NCBI RefSeq assembly: GCF_016917755.1
Contig: NZ_CP070326.1
Span: forward strand, 2,108,001-2,172,000
Source: Streptomyces noursei
GTDB lineage: Bacteria > Actinomycetota > Actinomycetes > Streptomycetales > Streptomycetaceae
Direction of reading: 5' to 3'
Length of the DNA stretch: 64,000 nt
Made by a program: the position numbers and the translations under genes. The notes below the pieces were generated by a model that did no database searches, was not told where the DNA came from, and was given only the letters and a program-made list of their open reading frames with translations. Of this stretch, positions 28,089 to 36,956 are shown piece by piece (the first letter of the stretch is position 1; the number at the start of each line of letters is the position of its first letter).

Positions 28089-28889
28089 TCAGGTCATCGA
28101 CGGGTCCCCCTTGATCAGCGCGAAGGGGGCGCCCGCCGGATCCATCAGCATCGCCAGCCGGCCGACGCCGGGCACGTCCATCGGGGCGATGAGCGGCGTA
28201 CCGCCGTGCTGGACGGCGGCGTTGAAGGTGGCGTCGCAGTCGGTCACGCCGAAGTACGGGTGCCACTCGGGCGTCGAGCCGGCGTCCAGATTCTCCTGCG
28301 GGAGCTGCATGATGCCGCCGTGCGCGGTGTCCTCGCCCTGTCCGGCGCCGGGGGCGGAGGCGATGCTGTAGACGGGGCCGCCGCCCATCGGCATGTCCTG
28401 GTAGCTCCATGAGAACACCGAGGCGTAGAACTCCTTGGCCGCGGCGGCGTCGGTGGTGTAGAGCTCCGTCCAACACAGGGTGTCGGGCTCCATGACCGCC
28501 TCCAGGCCCTTGACCTCGCCGGGCTGCCAGACGGCGAAGTCGGCGCCGGTCGGATCGGTGAGCATGGCCAGCCGGCCGGCGGTGAAGACGTCCATCGGCG
28601 CGACCCGGACCCGGCCGCCGGCCTGCTCCACCGCCTTGCAGGTGGCGTTCGCGTCCGCGGTGTGGAAGTACGGCGTCCAGGACGGGCTCGCGCCCTCCTC
28701 CGTCAGCGGGCCGACCGCGCCGACCGTTCTGCCGTCGAGCTGGAAGAAGCCGTAGCCGCCGCTCTCCGGGCCGGCCGACTGGAAGGTCCAGCCGAACACC
28801 GCGGAGTAGAAGGCCGCGGCGGCGTCGACGTCGGGCGCGCCGAGGTCGAGCCAGTTCGGCGAGCCCGGGACGAAGTGGGTCGTCAGCAT
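28089..28889 (-). CDS. Two-domain VOC (glyoxalase-like) protein (267 aa)
   Basis: Two tandem VOC domains, about residues 5-120 and 135-260. Each begins with a W-x-[DE]-L segment (NWLDLGAPDVDAAAAFY and CWTELYTTDAAAAKEFY) and ends in LTDPTGADFAVWQ or LMDPAGAPFALIK. The metal-ligand positions are only partly kept, so a binding or lyase role cannot be decided. ATG at 28889 follows GGGAG by eight bases; two earlier in-frame ATGs (28904, 28946) are less well placed. It is downstream of an acyl-CoA ligase on the same strand but 70 bases away. Confidence 0.85.
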   Translation of the reverse strand: MLTTHFVPGSPNWLDLGAPDVDAAAAFYSAVFGWTFQSAGPESGGYGFFQLDGRTVGAVGPLTEEGASPSWTPYFHTADANATCKAVEQAGGRVRVAPMDVFTAGRLAMLTDPTGADFAVWQPGEVKGLEAVMEPDTLCWTELYTTDAAAAKEFYASVFSWSYQDMPMGGGPVYSIASAPGAGQGEDTAHGGIMQLPQENLDAGSTPEWHPYFGVTDCDATFNAAVQHGGTPLIAPMDVPGVGRLAMLMDPAGAPFALIKGDPSMT

Positions 28890-28958
28890 CAGTGGAGCTC
28901 CCATCACGCGCTGGTCAGTACCGATTCCCAGCATGGCAGCGGGCACTGACAGCCGCCC

Positions 28959-30533
28959 TCAGCGCGCCGCCCGGCGGGTGTCGAACCGCTCGCGCAGCGC
29001 ACGCTTGAGGACCTTGCCGGAGGCGTTGCGCGGCAGCGCGTCCACGAACACCACCCGCTTGGGCACCTTGAACGGCGCCAGCCGAGCCCGCGCCGCCGCG
29101 ATCAGCTCCGCCTCCCCGACCACGCCGTTCTCCTCCGCGCCGTCGGTGCGCCGGACCACCACCGCGGTCACCGCCTCGATCCACCGCTCGTCCGGCAGCC
29201 CGATGACCGCGACCTCGGCGACCTGCGGATGGGCGTAGAGCGCGTCCTCCACCTGGCGCGAGGCGACCAGGACGCCACCGGAGTTGATGACGTCCTTGAC
29301 CCGGTCGACCACCGTGAAATAGCCCGCCGCGTCCCGGACGGCCAGGTCCCCCGAGTGGAACCAGCCGTCCCGGAACGCCTCCGCGGTCTCGCTCGGCTTG
29401 TCCCAGTAGCCGGTGCACAGCTGCGGCGAGCGGTAGACGACCTCGCCGCGGGTGCCGTCCGGCACCTCCCGGCCGTCCTCGTCCACCACCCGGGCCTCGA
29501 CGAACAGCACCGGACGGCCGCAGGACTCCATCCGGCCCTCGTGCTCGTCCGGGCCCAGGACGGTGGCCAGCGGGCCGATCTCGCTCTGGCCGAAGCAGTT
29601 GTAGAAGGCGAGGTGCGGCAGCCGGGCGCGGAGCCGTTCCAGTACGGGCACCGGCATGATCGAGGCGCCGTAGTACGCCTTGCGCAGCCCGCCGAGGTCC
29701 CGGGTGTCGAAGCCGGCGTGCTGGGTCAACGCGATCCACACCGTGGGCGGGGCGAACAGGCTGTCCGCCGCGCCCGCTTCCACCAGCGCGAAGATCCGCT
29801 CCGGATCGGGCCCGTCCAGGAGGGTGTTCTCCGCCCCGACCGCCAGATAGGGCAGCAGGAAGACGTGCATCTGCGCGGAGTGGTAGAGCGGCAGCGCGTG
29901 GACGGGGCGGTCGCTCTCCTTCAGGTCGAGGGCGATGACGGCGCTGGTGTACTCGTGCACCAGCGCCCGGTGGGTCATCATCGCGCCCTTGGGGAGCGCG
30001 GTGGTGCCCGAGGTGTAGAGCAGCTGGACCAGGGTGTCCTCGGACGCCTCGGGCAGCGCACCGGCGTCGGCCGCCGCCCCGTCCTGTGCCGGCTGCTCCG
30101 CCAGCCGCTCCAGCAGCCCGTCCGGCGCGCCGTGCAGGGGGACGGCCCGGGTCCCGGCCGGCAACCGGGACGCCAGCGCGACGTCCGTGAGCACCAGGGC
30201 GCTGCCGGACTGGTCCAGCAGGTACGCCAGTTCCTCGCCGGTGAGACCGTGGTTGACCGGCACGTGCACCAGCCCGGCGCGGGCGCAGGCCAGGAAGCCG
30301 ATCAGATACGCGTCGGAGTTGTGCCCGTAGGACGCCACCCGGTCGCCGGGGCGCAGCCCCTCGGAGCGCAACACCCGCGCGGCGGCGGTCACCGCGTCGT
30401 CCAGTGCGCGGTAGCTCCAGCTCCGCCCCGCGTACCGGACCGCGGTCCGTTCCGGCACCCGACGCGCGCTGCGCCGCAGGACCCCGTCGACCGTGTTGCT
30501 GCGCGCTCCGGGCGCGTCCCTCGCATCCGTCAT
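28959..30533 (-). CDS. AMP-binding acyl-CoA ligase (524 aa)
   Basis: Typical medium/long-chain acyl-CoA synthetase. The P-loop is LLYTSGTTALPKGAMMTH near residue 175, NCFGQSEIGP near 320, WFHSGDLAVRDAAGYF near 395, DVINSGG near 415, and the catalytic Lys is in PRNASGKVLKRAL at the C-terminus. It activates a carboxylic acid to the CoA ester. I cannot assign the acid; it is not closely like FadD19. Start ATG at 30533 with no clear ribosome site. Its own promoter probably lies in the 54 bases between it and the TPR gene. Confidence 0.88.
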   Translation of the reverse strand: MTDARDAPGARSNTVDGVLRRSARRVPERTAVRYAGRSWSYRALDDAVTAAARVLRSEGLRPGDRVASYGHNSDAYLIGFLACARAGLVHVPVNHGLTGEELAYLLDQSGSALVLTDVALASRLPAGTRAVPLHGAPDGLLERLAEQPAQDGAAADAGALPEASEDTLVQLLYTSGTTALPKGAMMTHRALVHEYTSAVIALDLKESDRPVHALPLYHSAQMHVFLLPYLAVGAENTLLDGPDPERIFALVEAGAADSLFAPPTVWIALTQHAGFDTRDLGGLRKAYYGASIMPVPVLERLRARLPHLAFYNCFGQSEIGPLATVLGPDEHEGRMESCGRPVLFVEARVVDEDGREVPDGTRGEVVYRSPQLCTGYWDKPSETAEAFRDGWFHSGDLAVRDAAGYFTVVDRVKDVINSGGVLVASRQVEDALYAHPQVAEVAVIGLPDERWIEAVTAVVVRRTDGAEENGVVGEAELIAAARARLAPFKVPKRVVFVDALPRNASGKVLKRALRERFDTRRAAR

Positions 30534-30587
30534 GCGGCGATCCTGCGGTGCGCCCGGGGGCCGGTCAAGGTACTGGACGGGGGCGGG

Positions 30588-31610
30588 TCACGACGCGTCG
30601 CCGGCGGGTGCCGCGCCGTGCCGCAGGACGGCGAGCCGGTCCGTCAGGGCCCGGGTGGTGGCGTCGTCCTCCCCCAGGACCCGCACGCAGTCCGCGAGGG
30701 CGTGCGCGTACACCTCCCGGGTGTGGTGCGCGTCCTGCGCGGCGGACTCCTCCCACACGGCGAGGGACGAGGCGACGTTCTTCTTCACCCGGGCCTCGCC
30801 GGACGCGTCGCCGAGGGTCCGGAACTCGGCCAGGGCCTGCCAGGACGCCGCCAGCGCCTGCTCGATCCGGCCGTCCTGGGCCAGCGCCCCGGCGAGGTTG
30901 GTGAGCGTGCGGGCCCGGCCGTGCCGGTTGCCCGCCGCCGCGAACCGTTCGACCGCCTGCTCGTACGCGCGCACGGCGTCCGCCGACAGCCCCGCCGCCA
31001 GCAGGGAACTGCCGAGGTTGGAGAGCACCGCGCCCTGCCGCGGGTGGTCAGCGGGCAGGTCCGCGCTGGCCTGCCGGCCCAGGTCGATGGCCTCCGTCAG
31101 GTCGCCTTCGTAGCCGGCGCGCTCGTAGCGGATGCGCAGGGCGCTGCTGAGGCTGGCGAGCGCGGCGGAGCGCTGGGGCAGACCGGGCGGGATGCGGACC
31201 ACCGCCTCGCGGCCCAGGACGATCGCCTCGTCGAGGTCGTCCCAGTTGCCGGTGTACTCGGCCCGGGCGTGCAGGGCGCCGATCAGGTTGGGGATGGTGG
31301 CGGTCAGCTCGGGGTGGCTGCCCTCGGGCAGCTGGGCGGTGTGTGCCGTCTGGGCCTCCCGGAAGCAGTGGATGGCGGCGTCCAGATCGGCCACGGAGGA
31401 GGTGAGTTGGAAGCGGACCATCCGGATCAGGCCCAGGTTGGACAGGATGGTGATCCGCAGCGGTCCCGGCGGGGTGGCGGTGAGCACCTTGTCCAGGGTG
31501 GCGATGGCGTCGTCCGTCTCCTCCAGCCCCCGGTGCAGCCGGCGCGGGGATTCCAGGATCTCCGCGGCCCGCAGTGCCGTCGCCGGATCGATCCCGTGGT
31601 CAGTGCTCAT
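30588..31610 (-). CDS. TPR-repeat protein of a two-gene signalling module (340 aa)
   Basis: Almost entirely tetratricopeptide-type helical repeats (for example segments near residues 90-125, 130-165, 185-215 and 220-255 with Asn-Leu-Gly or Asn-Leu-Ala turns). No enzyme domain. The ATG at 31610 lies inside the end of the preceding gene, an 11-base overlap, so the two are translationally linked. In many Streptomyces proteins a helix-turn-helix-like head is followed by TPR repeats in one chain; here the two parts are separate polypeptides. Likely a protein-interaction partner of the 207-aa protein. Confidence 0.82.
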   Translation of the reverse strand: MSTDHGIDPATALRAAEILESPRRLHRGLEETDDAIATLDKVLTATPPGPLRITILSNLGLIRMVRFQLTSSVADLDAAIHCFREAQTAHTAQLPEGSHPELTATIPNLIGALHARAEYTGNWDDLDEAIVLGREAVVRIPPGLPQRSAALASLSSALRIRYERAGYEGDLTEAIDLGRQASADLPADHPRQGAVLSNLGSSLLAAGLSADAVRAYEQAVERFAAAGNRHGRARTLTNLAGALAQDGRIEQALAASWQALAEFRTLGDASGEARVKKNVASSLAVWEESAAQDAHHTREVYAHALADCVRVLGEDDATTRALTDRLAVLRHGAAPAGDAS

Positions 31611-32223
31611 CGTTGCGCTTCCCGTCTTCGGCGTGCCGCTGGTCGAGTACCGCGGTGATCCAGATGCGCGCCAGCCCCTCGTCGTAGAACTCGATGGTCT
31701 CGGTGCCCCGTTGTACGCGGATGACGACCCGGGGGTCCCGTTGCGACGGTACGCCGGGGGGCTGCGACGGGGGCGGTGCGCCGCCCGGGTCGGCCGGCGG
31801 ATGGACGTGCACACCGCCGTTGATGGCCCCGGCCTGCACCGTGGGGCCGAGGAGTCGGGCGTGTCCCTCGACGAGGTTGCCGCCCCCCGTCCCCGGCCCC
31901 GGCCCCGGCCCCGGGGCGTCCGCCGGTGGCCGCGTGGTGCGGTACCACAGCAGCTCCCACCACTGGGCGGAGCGCGGCAGGTGGGCGCCGTCGCTGGCCT
32001 GTCGGGCGAAGCCGTCCAGCAGTTCGACGAAGGCCAGCAGGACGGCGCACGAGGTGGGCACCGCGCCGGCGTGGAACCAGCCGTGGACGGCCGACGGGGT
32101 CGGCCACTGGCTGACCGGCAGCTGCCCCTGGGACAGCTCGACGAGCTTGTCCACGGCCGGACTTCCGGCCGCGCGGTACAGCTGCCGCAGCTCGCCCCCG
32201 AGGTCTTCCGCCGGTTGCTCCAC
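31600..32223 (-). CDS. Helix-turn-helix-like head protein with VQAG/GGVH motif (207 aa)
   Basis: The first 85 residues form a small helical domain (LRQLYRAAGSPAVDKLVEL, then VHGWFHAGAVPTSCAVLLAFV) that I recognise as the N-terminal domain of many Streptomyces TPR and STAND-type proteins. A Gly/Pro linker follows, then the short motif GPTVQAGAINGGVHVHPP, also recurrent in those proteins. The C-terminal 40 residues form a small beta-alpha unit. GTG at 32223 has a good GGGGGAAG eight bases upstream. Function unknown. It resembles the sensing head of a signalling or conflict protein whose TPR body is encoded by the overlapping next gene. Confidence 0.78.
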   Translation of the reverse strand: MEQPAEDLGGELRQLYRAAGSPAVDKLVELSQGQLPVSQWPTPSAVHGWFHAGAVPTSCAVLLAFVELLDGFARQASDGAHLPRSAQWWELLWYRTTRPPADAPGPGPGPGTGGGNLVEGHARLLGPTVQAGAINGGVHVHPPADPGGAPPPSQPPGVPSQRDPRVVIRVQRGTETIEFYDEGLARIWITAVLDQRHAEDGKRNDEH

Positions 32224-32364
32224 CTGTTCGACTTCCCCCTGAGGACCGTGTGCGCACTCCGATGAGTTTCCTCGGCACGAGCCGTGTCAGGGGTCCAGGC
32301 TAGCCGTTGCGGCCGGAGCGGCTCGCGTCGCCTCGGGGGGTGGGAGGTGCGGTGCGGCCGTCGG

Positions 32365-33915
32365 TCACACGGCGCGCTCCCGGCCCTCCCAGTACGGGTC
32401 GCGCAGCCGTCGCTTGTAGAGCTTGCCGTTGGGGTCGCGGGGCATGGCGGCGGTGAAGTCGACGGAGCGGGGGCGCTTGTAGCCGGCCAGTAGGCGGGCG
32501 CAGTGGTCGAGGATCTCGGCGGCCAACTCCGGTCCGGCCCGGTGGCCTTCGGCGGGCTCGACGACCGCCTTGACCTCCTCGCCCCAGTCGTCGTGCGGGA
32601 TGCCGAAGGCGGCGGCGTCGGCGACGGCCGGGTGGGCGAGGAGCGCCGACTCGATCTCGGCGGGGTAGATGTTCACCCCGCCGGAGATGATCATGTCGAC
32701 CTTGCGGTCGCGGAGGAAGAGGTAGCCGTCCTCGTCGAGGTAGCCGAGGTCGCCGACGGTGAAGAAGTCGCCGATGCGGTTCTTCCGCGTCTTGCCCTCG
32801 TCCTTGTGGTACGTGAAGCCGCCGGTGGTCATCTTCATGTAGACGGTGCCGAGTTGACCGGCCGGGAGCCGGTTGCCGTCGTCGTCGAAGACCGCGAGCT
32901 CGCTGATCGGCCAGGCCCGGCCGACCGTGCCGGGCTTCTTCAGCCAGTCCTCGGCGGTGGCGAAGGCACCGCCGCCCTCACTGGCCGCGTAGTACTCCTC
33001 GACGCAGCCGCCCCACCAGTCGATCATGGCGCGTTTGACGTGGTCGGGGCAGGGCGCGGCGCCATGGATGGCGTGCCGCATCGACGAGACGTCGTAGCCG
33101 CGGCGGACCTCCTCGGGGAGCGCGAGGAGGCGGTGGAACTGGGTGGGGACCATATGGGTGTGGGTGCAGCGGTGCCGGGCCATCAGGCGCAGCATCTCCT
33201 TCGGCGTCCACTTGTCCATGAGGACGACGCGGTGCCCGATGTGCAGGGAGGCGCCGGCGAATTGCAGGACGGCGGTGTGGTAGAGCGGCGAGCAGACCAG
33301 GTGGACGTTGTCGTCGAACGGCCGGATGCCGAAGATGCCGAGGAAGCCGCCGAGGAAGGTCTCCTCGGGGGGCTTGCCGGGCAGCGGGCGGCGGATGCCG
33401 CGGGGGCGGCCGGTGGTGCCGGAGGTGTAGTTCATCACCCAGCCCAGGGTCCGGTCGGCGGGCGCGGACTCGGGCTCCCCGTCGAGGAGTTGGGCATACG
33501 GGCGGAAGCCGGGGACGGCGCCGACGGCGTAGCGTCGCCCGGCCGCCAGGCCCGCCTCGTCGGCCGCCTGACGGGCCGCGTCGCCGAACCGCTCGTGGGC
33601 GATCAGCACCTTGGCGCCGGAGTCGGCCACGATCCAGGCGATCTCCGGGCCGACCAGGTGGTGGTTGACCGGGACGAGGTAGAAACCGGCCTGGGAGGCG
33701 GCGAGGTAGGCGGTGAAGAACTCCACGCCGTTGGGGAGGACCACGGCGAAGGCGTCGCCCCGTTCCAGGCCGGCCGCGCGCAGCCCGTGGACCAGCCGGT
33801 TGGCGGCGGCGTGCAGGCGGCCGGCGGTCCACTCCTCGCCGTCCGGCGCGATCAGGACCGTCCGGCCGGGGTCGGCGGTGGCCTGCGCCCAGAAGCCGTT
33901 GGGGGTGTCGGTCAT
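32365..33915 (-). CDS. Acyl-CoA ligase, FadD-type (516 aa)
   Basis: ANL ligase with P-loop NYTSGTTGRPRGIRRPLPG near residue 165 and EYYAASEGGGAF near 305. GDLGYLDEDGYLFLRDRK lies near 400, MIISGGVNIYPAEIE near 420, and a catalytic Lys in PRDPNGKLYKRRL at the end. Several residues after the P-loop (RRPLPGKPPEET) are of the kind seen in mycobacterial FadD enzymes for polycyclic or branched acids. ATG at 33915 follows GAGGAGG by seven bases. It is downstream of the NMO gene across a 75-base gap filled by GATCC-type repeats. Substrate not determinable. Confidence 0.88.
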   Translation of the reverse strand: MTDTPNGFWAQATADPGRTVLIAPDGEEWTAGRLHAAANRLVHGLRAAGLERGDAFAVVLPNGVEFFTAYLAASQAGFYLVPVNHHLVGPEIAWIVADSGAKVLIAHERFGDAARQAADEAGLAAGRRYAVGAVPGFRPYAQLLDGEPESAPADRTLGWVMNYTSGTTGRPRGIRRPLPGKPPEETFLGGFLGIFGIRPFDDNVHLVCSPLYHTAVLQFAGASLHIGHRVVLMDKWTPKEMLRLMARHRCTHTHMVPTQFHRLLALPEEVRRGYDVSSMRHAIHGAAPCPDHVKRAMIDWWGGCVEEYYAASEGGGAFATAEDWLKKPGTVGRAWPISELAVFDDDGNRLPAGQLGTVYMKMTTGGFTYHKDEGKTRKNRIGDFFTVGDLGYLDEDGYLFLRDRKVDMIISGGVNIYPAEIESALLAHPAVADAAAFGIPHDDWGEEVKAVVEPAEGHRAGPELAAEILDHCARLLAGYKRPRSVDFTAAMPRDPNGKLYKRRLRDPYWEGRERAV

Positions 33916-33944
33916 GGTCGGGTCCTCCTCGGGCAGTGACGAAT

Positions 33945-33990
33945 CGGCGGATCGATGGATCGTCGGATCGCGGATCGGCGGATCGGCGGA
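33945..33990. repeat. Short GGATCG-type direct repeats between the NMO and FadD genes
   Basis: The unit CGGATCG or close variants occurs about six times between the stop of the NMO gene and the FadD ribosome site, the last copies as a perfect 9-bp tandem (CGGCGGATC). It looks like replication slippage. Confidence 0.7.
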
Positions 33991-35109
33991 TCAGGCGCGT
34001 CCGGCGATGCGGTTGATGCGGTCGATGGCCCGCTCGAAGCCGCGGGTGAGGTCGTCGAAGACCGCCTGGACGCTGCGCTCGCTGGTCATCCGGCCGACGA
34101 TCTGGCCGACCGGGGTGCCCAGCAGCGGCTCGACCTCGTGCCGTTGGATGCGGGAGTTGGCCTCGGCGACCAGCAGCCCCTGGAGCGGCATCGGGAGGGT
34201 GCCGGGGCCGTCGGGGTCGTCCCAGGCGTCGGTCCAGGCGGTGCGCAGCTGGCGGGCGGGCTTGCCGGTCAGGGCGCGGGAGCGGACGGTGTCGCCGGGG
34301 CCGGCGGCGAGCAGCTTCGCGGTCAGTCGCCGGGAGTGCAGATCGGCCTCCTCGGTGGTGAGCCAGATCGAGCCGAGCCAGACGCCCTGGGCTCCCAGGG
34401 CGAGTCCGGCGGCGATCTGCTCGCCGGTGCCGATCCCGCCGGCGGCGAGCACCGGCAGCGGATCGACGGCGGCCACCACTTCCGGGGTGAGCACCATGGT
34501 GGCGATCTCCCCGGTGTGGCCGCCGGCCTCGTAGCCCTGGGCCACGACGACGTCGATCCCGGCGGCTTTGTGGTGCAGCGCGTGGCGCGGGCTGCCGGCC
34601 AGGGCGGCGACCCGGACGCCGTGCCGGTGGGCGCGCTCGACGACGTCGGCGGGCGGGGAGCCGAGGGCGTTGGCGAGCAGTTTGATCGGGTAGTCGAAGG
34701 CGACGTCGAGCTGGGTGCGGGCGACCTGTTCCATCCAGCCGGTGATCCGCCAGCCGGACGCCTCGCCGGGGGCGAGCGGCGGCACGTCGTACGTGTCCAG
34801 GAGCGCCGCGACGTACGCGCGGTGCTCCTGCGGGATCATCGCCTCGACGTCGGCCTCGCTCAGCGGTTGGCCCTTCGGGGCCTCGACCTTCTTGGCGGGC
34901 ATCACCACGTCGAGGCCGTAGGGCAGTCCGTCGGTGTGCTCCTGCATCCAGTCCAGGTCGCGGGCCAGTTCGCCGGGTGCGGTGTAGCGGACCGCGCCGA
35001 GCACCCCGAACCCGCCGGCCCGGGTGATCGCGGCGGCCACCGCGGGGAACGGCGTGAACCCGAAGACGGCGTGCTCGACTCCCAGCGCGTTGCTCAGCTC
35101 CGTCTGCAT
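33991..35109 (-). CDS. NMO-type (2-nitropropane dioxygenase-like) flavin oxidoreductase (372 aa)
   Basis: TIM-barrel FMN enzyme of the nitronate-monooxygenase superfamily. FMN-phosphate segments are VVVAQGYEAGGHTG near residue 195 and PVLAAGGIGTGEQIAAGLALGAQGVWLG near 230-255. The catalytic His of nitronate monooxygenases corresponds to the one in YEAGGHTG. The N-terminus differs from the classic class (no PMAGG-type start). Many actinobacterial members act on CoA thioesters in acid catabolism, which suits the FadD gene 75 bases downstream. ATG at 35109, weak ribosome site. A palindrome lies in the upstream region. Confidence 0.86.
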   Translation of the reverse strand: MQTELSNALGVEHAVFGFTPFPAVAAAITRAGGFGVLGAVRYTAPGELARDLDWMQEHTDGLPYGLDVVMPAKKVEAPKGQPLSEADVEAMIPQEHRAYVAALLDTYDVPPLAPGEASGWRITGWMEQVARTQLDVAFDYPIKLLANALGSPPADVVERAHRHGVRVAALAGSPRHALHHKAAGIDVVVAQGYEAGGHTGEIATMVLTPEVVAAVDPLPVLAAGGIGTGEQIAAGLALGAQGVWLGSIWLTTEEADLHSRRLTAKLLAAGPGDTVRSRALTGKPARQLRTAWTDAWDDPDGPGTLPMPLQGLLVAEANSRIQRHEVEPLLGTPVGQIVGRMTSERSVQAVFDDLTRGFERAIDRINRIAGRA

Positions 35110-35149
35110 GGGCGCAGGATGCCGCAGCGGGCCGCACGAGGGAAGAGAT

Positions 35150-35170
35150 TTTCTGATGCTGCGCCAGAAA
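35150..35170. promoter_or_regulatory. Palindrome TTTCTG-N9-CAGAAA upstream of the NMO gene
   Basis: Perfect 6-bp arms at 35150-35155 and 35165-35170 in the 71-base gap before the NMO gene. AT-rich against its surroundings, so a regulator site is likely. Confidence 0.45.
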
Positions 35171-35180
35171 CTGGTCTCCC

Positions 35181-36761
35181 TCACCGCGCCGCCGACTCCT
35201 CCAGGACCGCCATCGCCGCGTTGTGGCCGGGGATGCCGCTCACCCCGCCGCCGCGGAGCGCGCCCGCGCCGCACAGCAGGACGTTGGCGTGGCCGGTGGC
35301 GACGCCCCAGCGGGCGGCGGCGGTGCCGAGGTCGTCCGCCTCGTCGGCGTAGGGGAAGGCCAGCTCGCGGTGGAAGATGTTGCCGCCGGGCAGGCCCAGT
35401 TCGCGGTCGAGGTCGAGGGGACTGCGCGCCTCGACGCACGGGCGACCGTCGGCGTCCTCGGCCAGGCAGTCGGCGAGCGGTTCGGCCAGCTGCGCGTCGA
35501 GTTGGGCGAGGGTGGCGGCCAGCAGCTTGTCCCGGGTGGCCGGTTCCTCGGCGGTGTCGGCGGCGAACAGCCGGGCCGGGGTGTGCAGTCCGAACAGGGT
35601 GAGGGTGTGGTGGCCCCGACGGACCAGGTCGGCGCCCAGGATGGAGGGGTCGGTCAGGGAGTGGCAGTAGATCTCCGAGGGCGGCGCACTGGGCAGCCGG
35701 CCGGCCGCGGCCTCTCCGTGGGCGGTCTCCAACTGGTCGTACCCCTCGGCGATGTGGAAGGTGCCGGAGAACGCCTCGCGCGGGTCGGTGCGCGGGTCGC
35801 GGAGCCGGGGCAGCCGGGTGAGCAGCATGTTCACCTTGAGCTGGGCGCCCTCGGCGGGCGGCGGCGCGGGCTCGCCGAGCAGCCGGGCCAGTTCCCGGGG
35901 CGCGGCGTTGACCAGGACGTGGCGGGCGCCGATCGTGCCGCACCCCTCACCGGTGACCTCCGCGGTGCGGCCGTCGGTGGCGAGGGCGGTGACCGGGCAG
36001 CCGGTGACGATCTCGGCGCCGGCCCGGCGGGCGGCGTCGGCGAGCGCGTCGGTGAGGGCGCCCATCCCGCCGAGGGGGACGTCCCAGTCGCCGGTGCCGC
36101 CGCCGACGACGTGGTAGAGGAAGCAGCGGTTCTGACGGAGCGTCGGGTCGTGGGCGGTGGCGAAGGTGCCGATCAGCCCGTCGGTGAGGACCACGCCGCG
36201 CACCAGGTCGTCGTGGAAGGTCTTCTCGATCAGCTCGCCCAGGGGTCGCTCGAAGAGGGCGTGCCAGGCGGCGTCGTCGTCGATCCGGGCACGGAGCCCG
36301 GCGCGGGTGGGCAGCGGTTCGGTGAGCGTGGGGAAGACCCGCTCGGCGAGCCGGCGGGTGGTGGCGTAGAAGTCCTGCCAGGCATCGAACTCGCGGTCGG
36401 AACCGGTGAGTTCGGCGAAAGAGGCCCGGGTACGGGCGGCCCCGCCGCCGACCAGCAGGCCGGTGGGCCGGCCGGCGCGTACGACCGGGGTGTACGAGGA
36501 GACGGTGCGCTTGCGGACCGCGAAGCGGAGCCCGAGGTCCCGCACGATCTTCGGCGGCAGCAGGCTGACGAGGTAGGAGTAGCGGGACAGCCGGGCGTCG
36601 ATCCCGGTGAAGGCCCGGGCGGAGACGGCGGCGCCGCCGGTGTGGTCCAGCCGCTCCAGCACCAGCACGCTCCGCCCGGCGCGGGCGAGATAGGCGGCGG
36701 CCACCAGTCCGTTGTGCCCGCCGCCGACGATGACGACGTCGTACGAAGTCCGTTCCGGCAT
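35181..36761 (-). CDS. Phytoene-desaturase-like FAD oxidoreductase (526 aa)
   Basis: The N-terminus has the dinucleotide-binding motif VVIVGGGHNGLVAAAYLARAG followed by an acidic residue in LVLERLDHTGG. The C-terminus has the matching FAD segment GAGALRGGGVSGIPGHNAA. This is the CrtI/NAD(P)-binding-like amine-oxidase superfamily in the larger actinobacterial form of about 525 residues. No crt genes are nearby, so a carotenoid role is not supported. ATG at 36761 is used; a GTG at 36776 would add five residues. It is 71 bases upstream of the NMO gene, on the same strand. Confidence 0.85.
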   Translation of the reverse strand: MPERTSYDVVIVGGGHNGLVAAAYLARAGRSVLVLERLDHTGGAAVSARAFTGIDARLSRYSYLVSLLPPKIVRDLGLRFAVRKRTVSSYTPVVRAGRPTGLLVGGGAARTRASFAELTGSDREFDAWQDFYATTRRLAERVFPTLTEPLPTRAGLRARIDDDAAWHALFERPLGELIEKTFHDDLVRGVVLTDGLIGTFATAHDPTLRQNRCFLYHVVGGGTGDWDVPLGGMGALTDALADAARRAGAEIVTGCPVTALATDGRTAEVTGEGCGTIGARHVLVNAAPRELARLLGEPAPPPAEGAQLKVNMLLTRLPRLRDPRTDPREAFSGTFHIAEGYDQLETAHGEAAAGRLPSAPPSEIYCHSLTDPSILGADLVRRGHHTLTLFGLHTPARLFAADTAEEPATRDKLLAATLAQLDAQLAEPLADCLAEDADGRPCVEARSPLDLDRELGLPGGNIFHRELAFPYADEADDLGTAAARWGVATGHANVLLCGAGALRGGGVSGIPGHNAAMAVLEESAAR

Positions 36762-36852
36762 GCCTCTTGGTAGCACGGAGGTCCGGCGACCACCAGGGAG
36801 GAAACGCGCGGCGCCGGCCGAATGAATCGTTTGTTCCGGGCGGTGCGGCTTC

Positions 36853-36881
36853 TTGACCGCTCGTCAGTCCGCTTCTAGCGT
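36853..36881 (+). promoter_or_regulatory. Candidate promoter of the alpha-galactosidase gene
   Basis: TTGACC at 36853-36858 and TAGCGT at 36876-36881 with a 17-base spacer, about 75 bases before the GTG start. Just upstream, GAATGAA-tcg-TTTGTTC (36818-36834) is an imperfect palindrome that could be a LacI-type operator. Confidence 0.5.
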
Positions 36882-36956
36882 CCGGCCGTGCGCGCCCTGG
36901 AACCGCCCCCGTCGGCCGTTCTCATCGGCCGGCCCACCCGCCACGTGAGGTGACCT

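Noticed and set aside
33991..35109. Assignment of the NMO-type enzyme as IpdC of sterol C/D-ring degradation
   Set aside because: The N-terminal sequence does not resemble what I recall of IpdC, and no ipdAB, echA20 or fadD3 genes are nearby.
35181..36761. Phytoene-desaturase-like gene as part of a carotenoid cluster
   Set aside because: No crtE, crtB or crtY homologue is nearby; this large actinobacterial subgroup is not specific for carotenoids.
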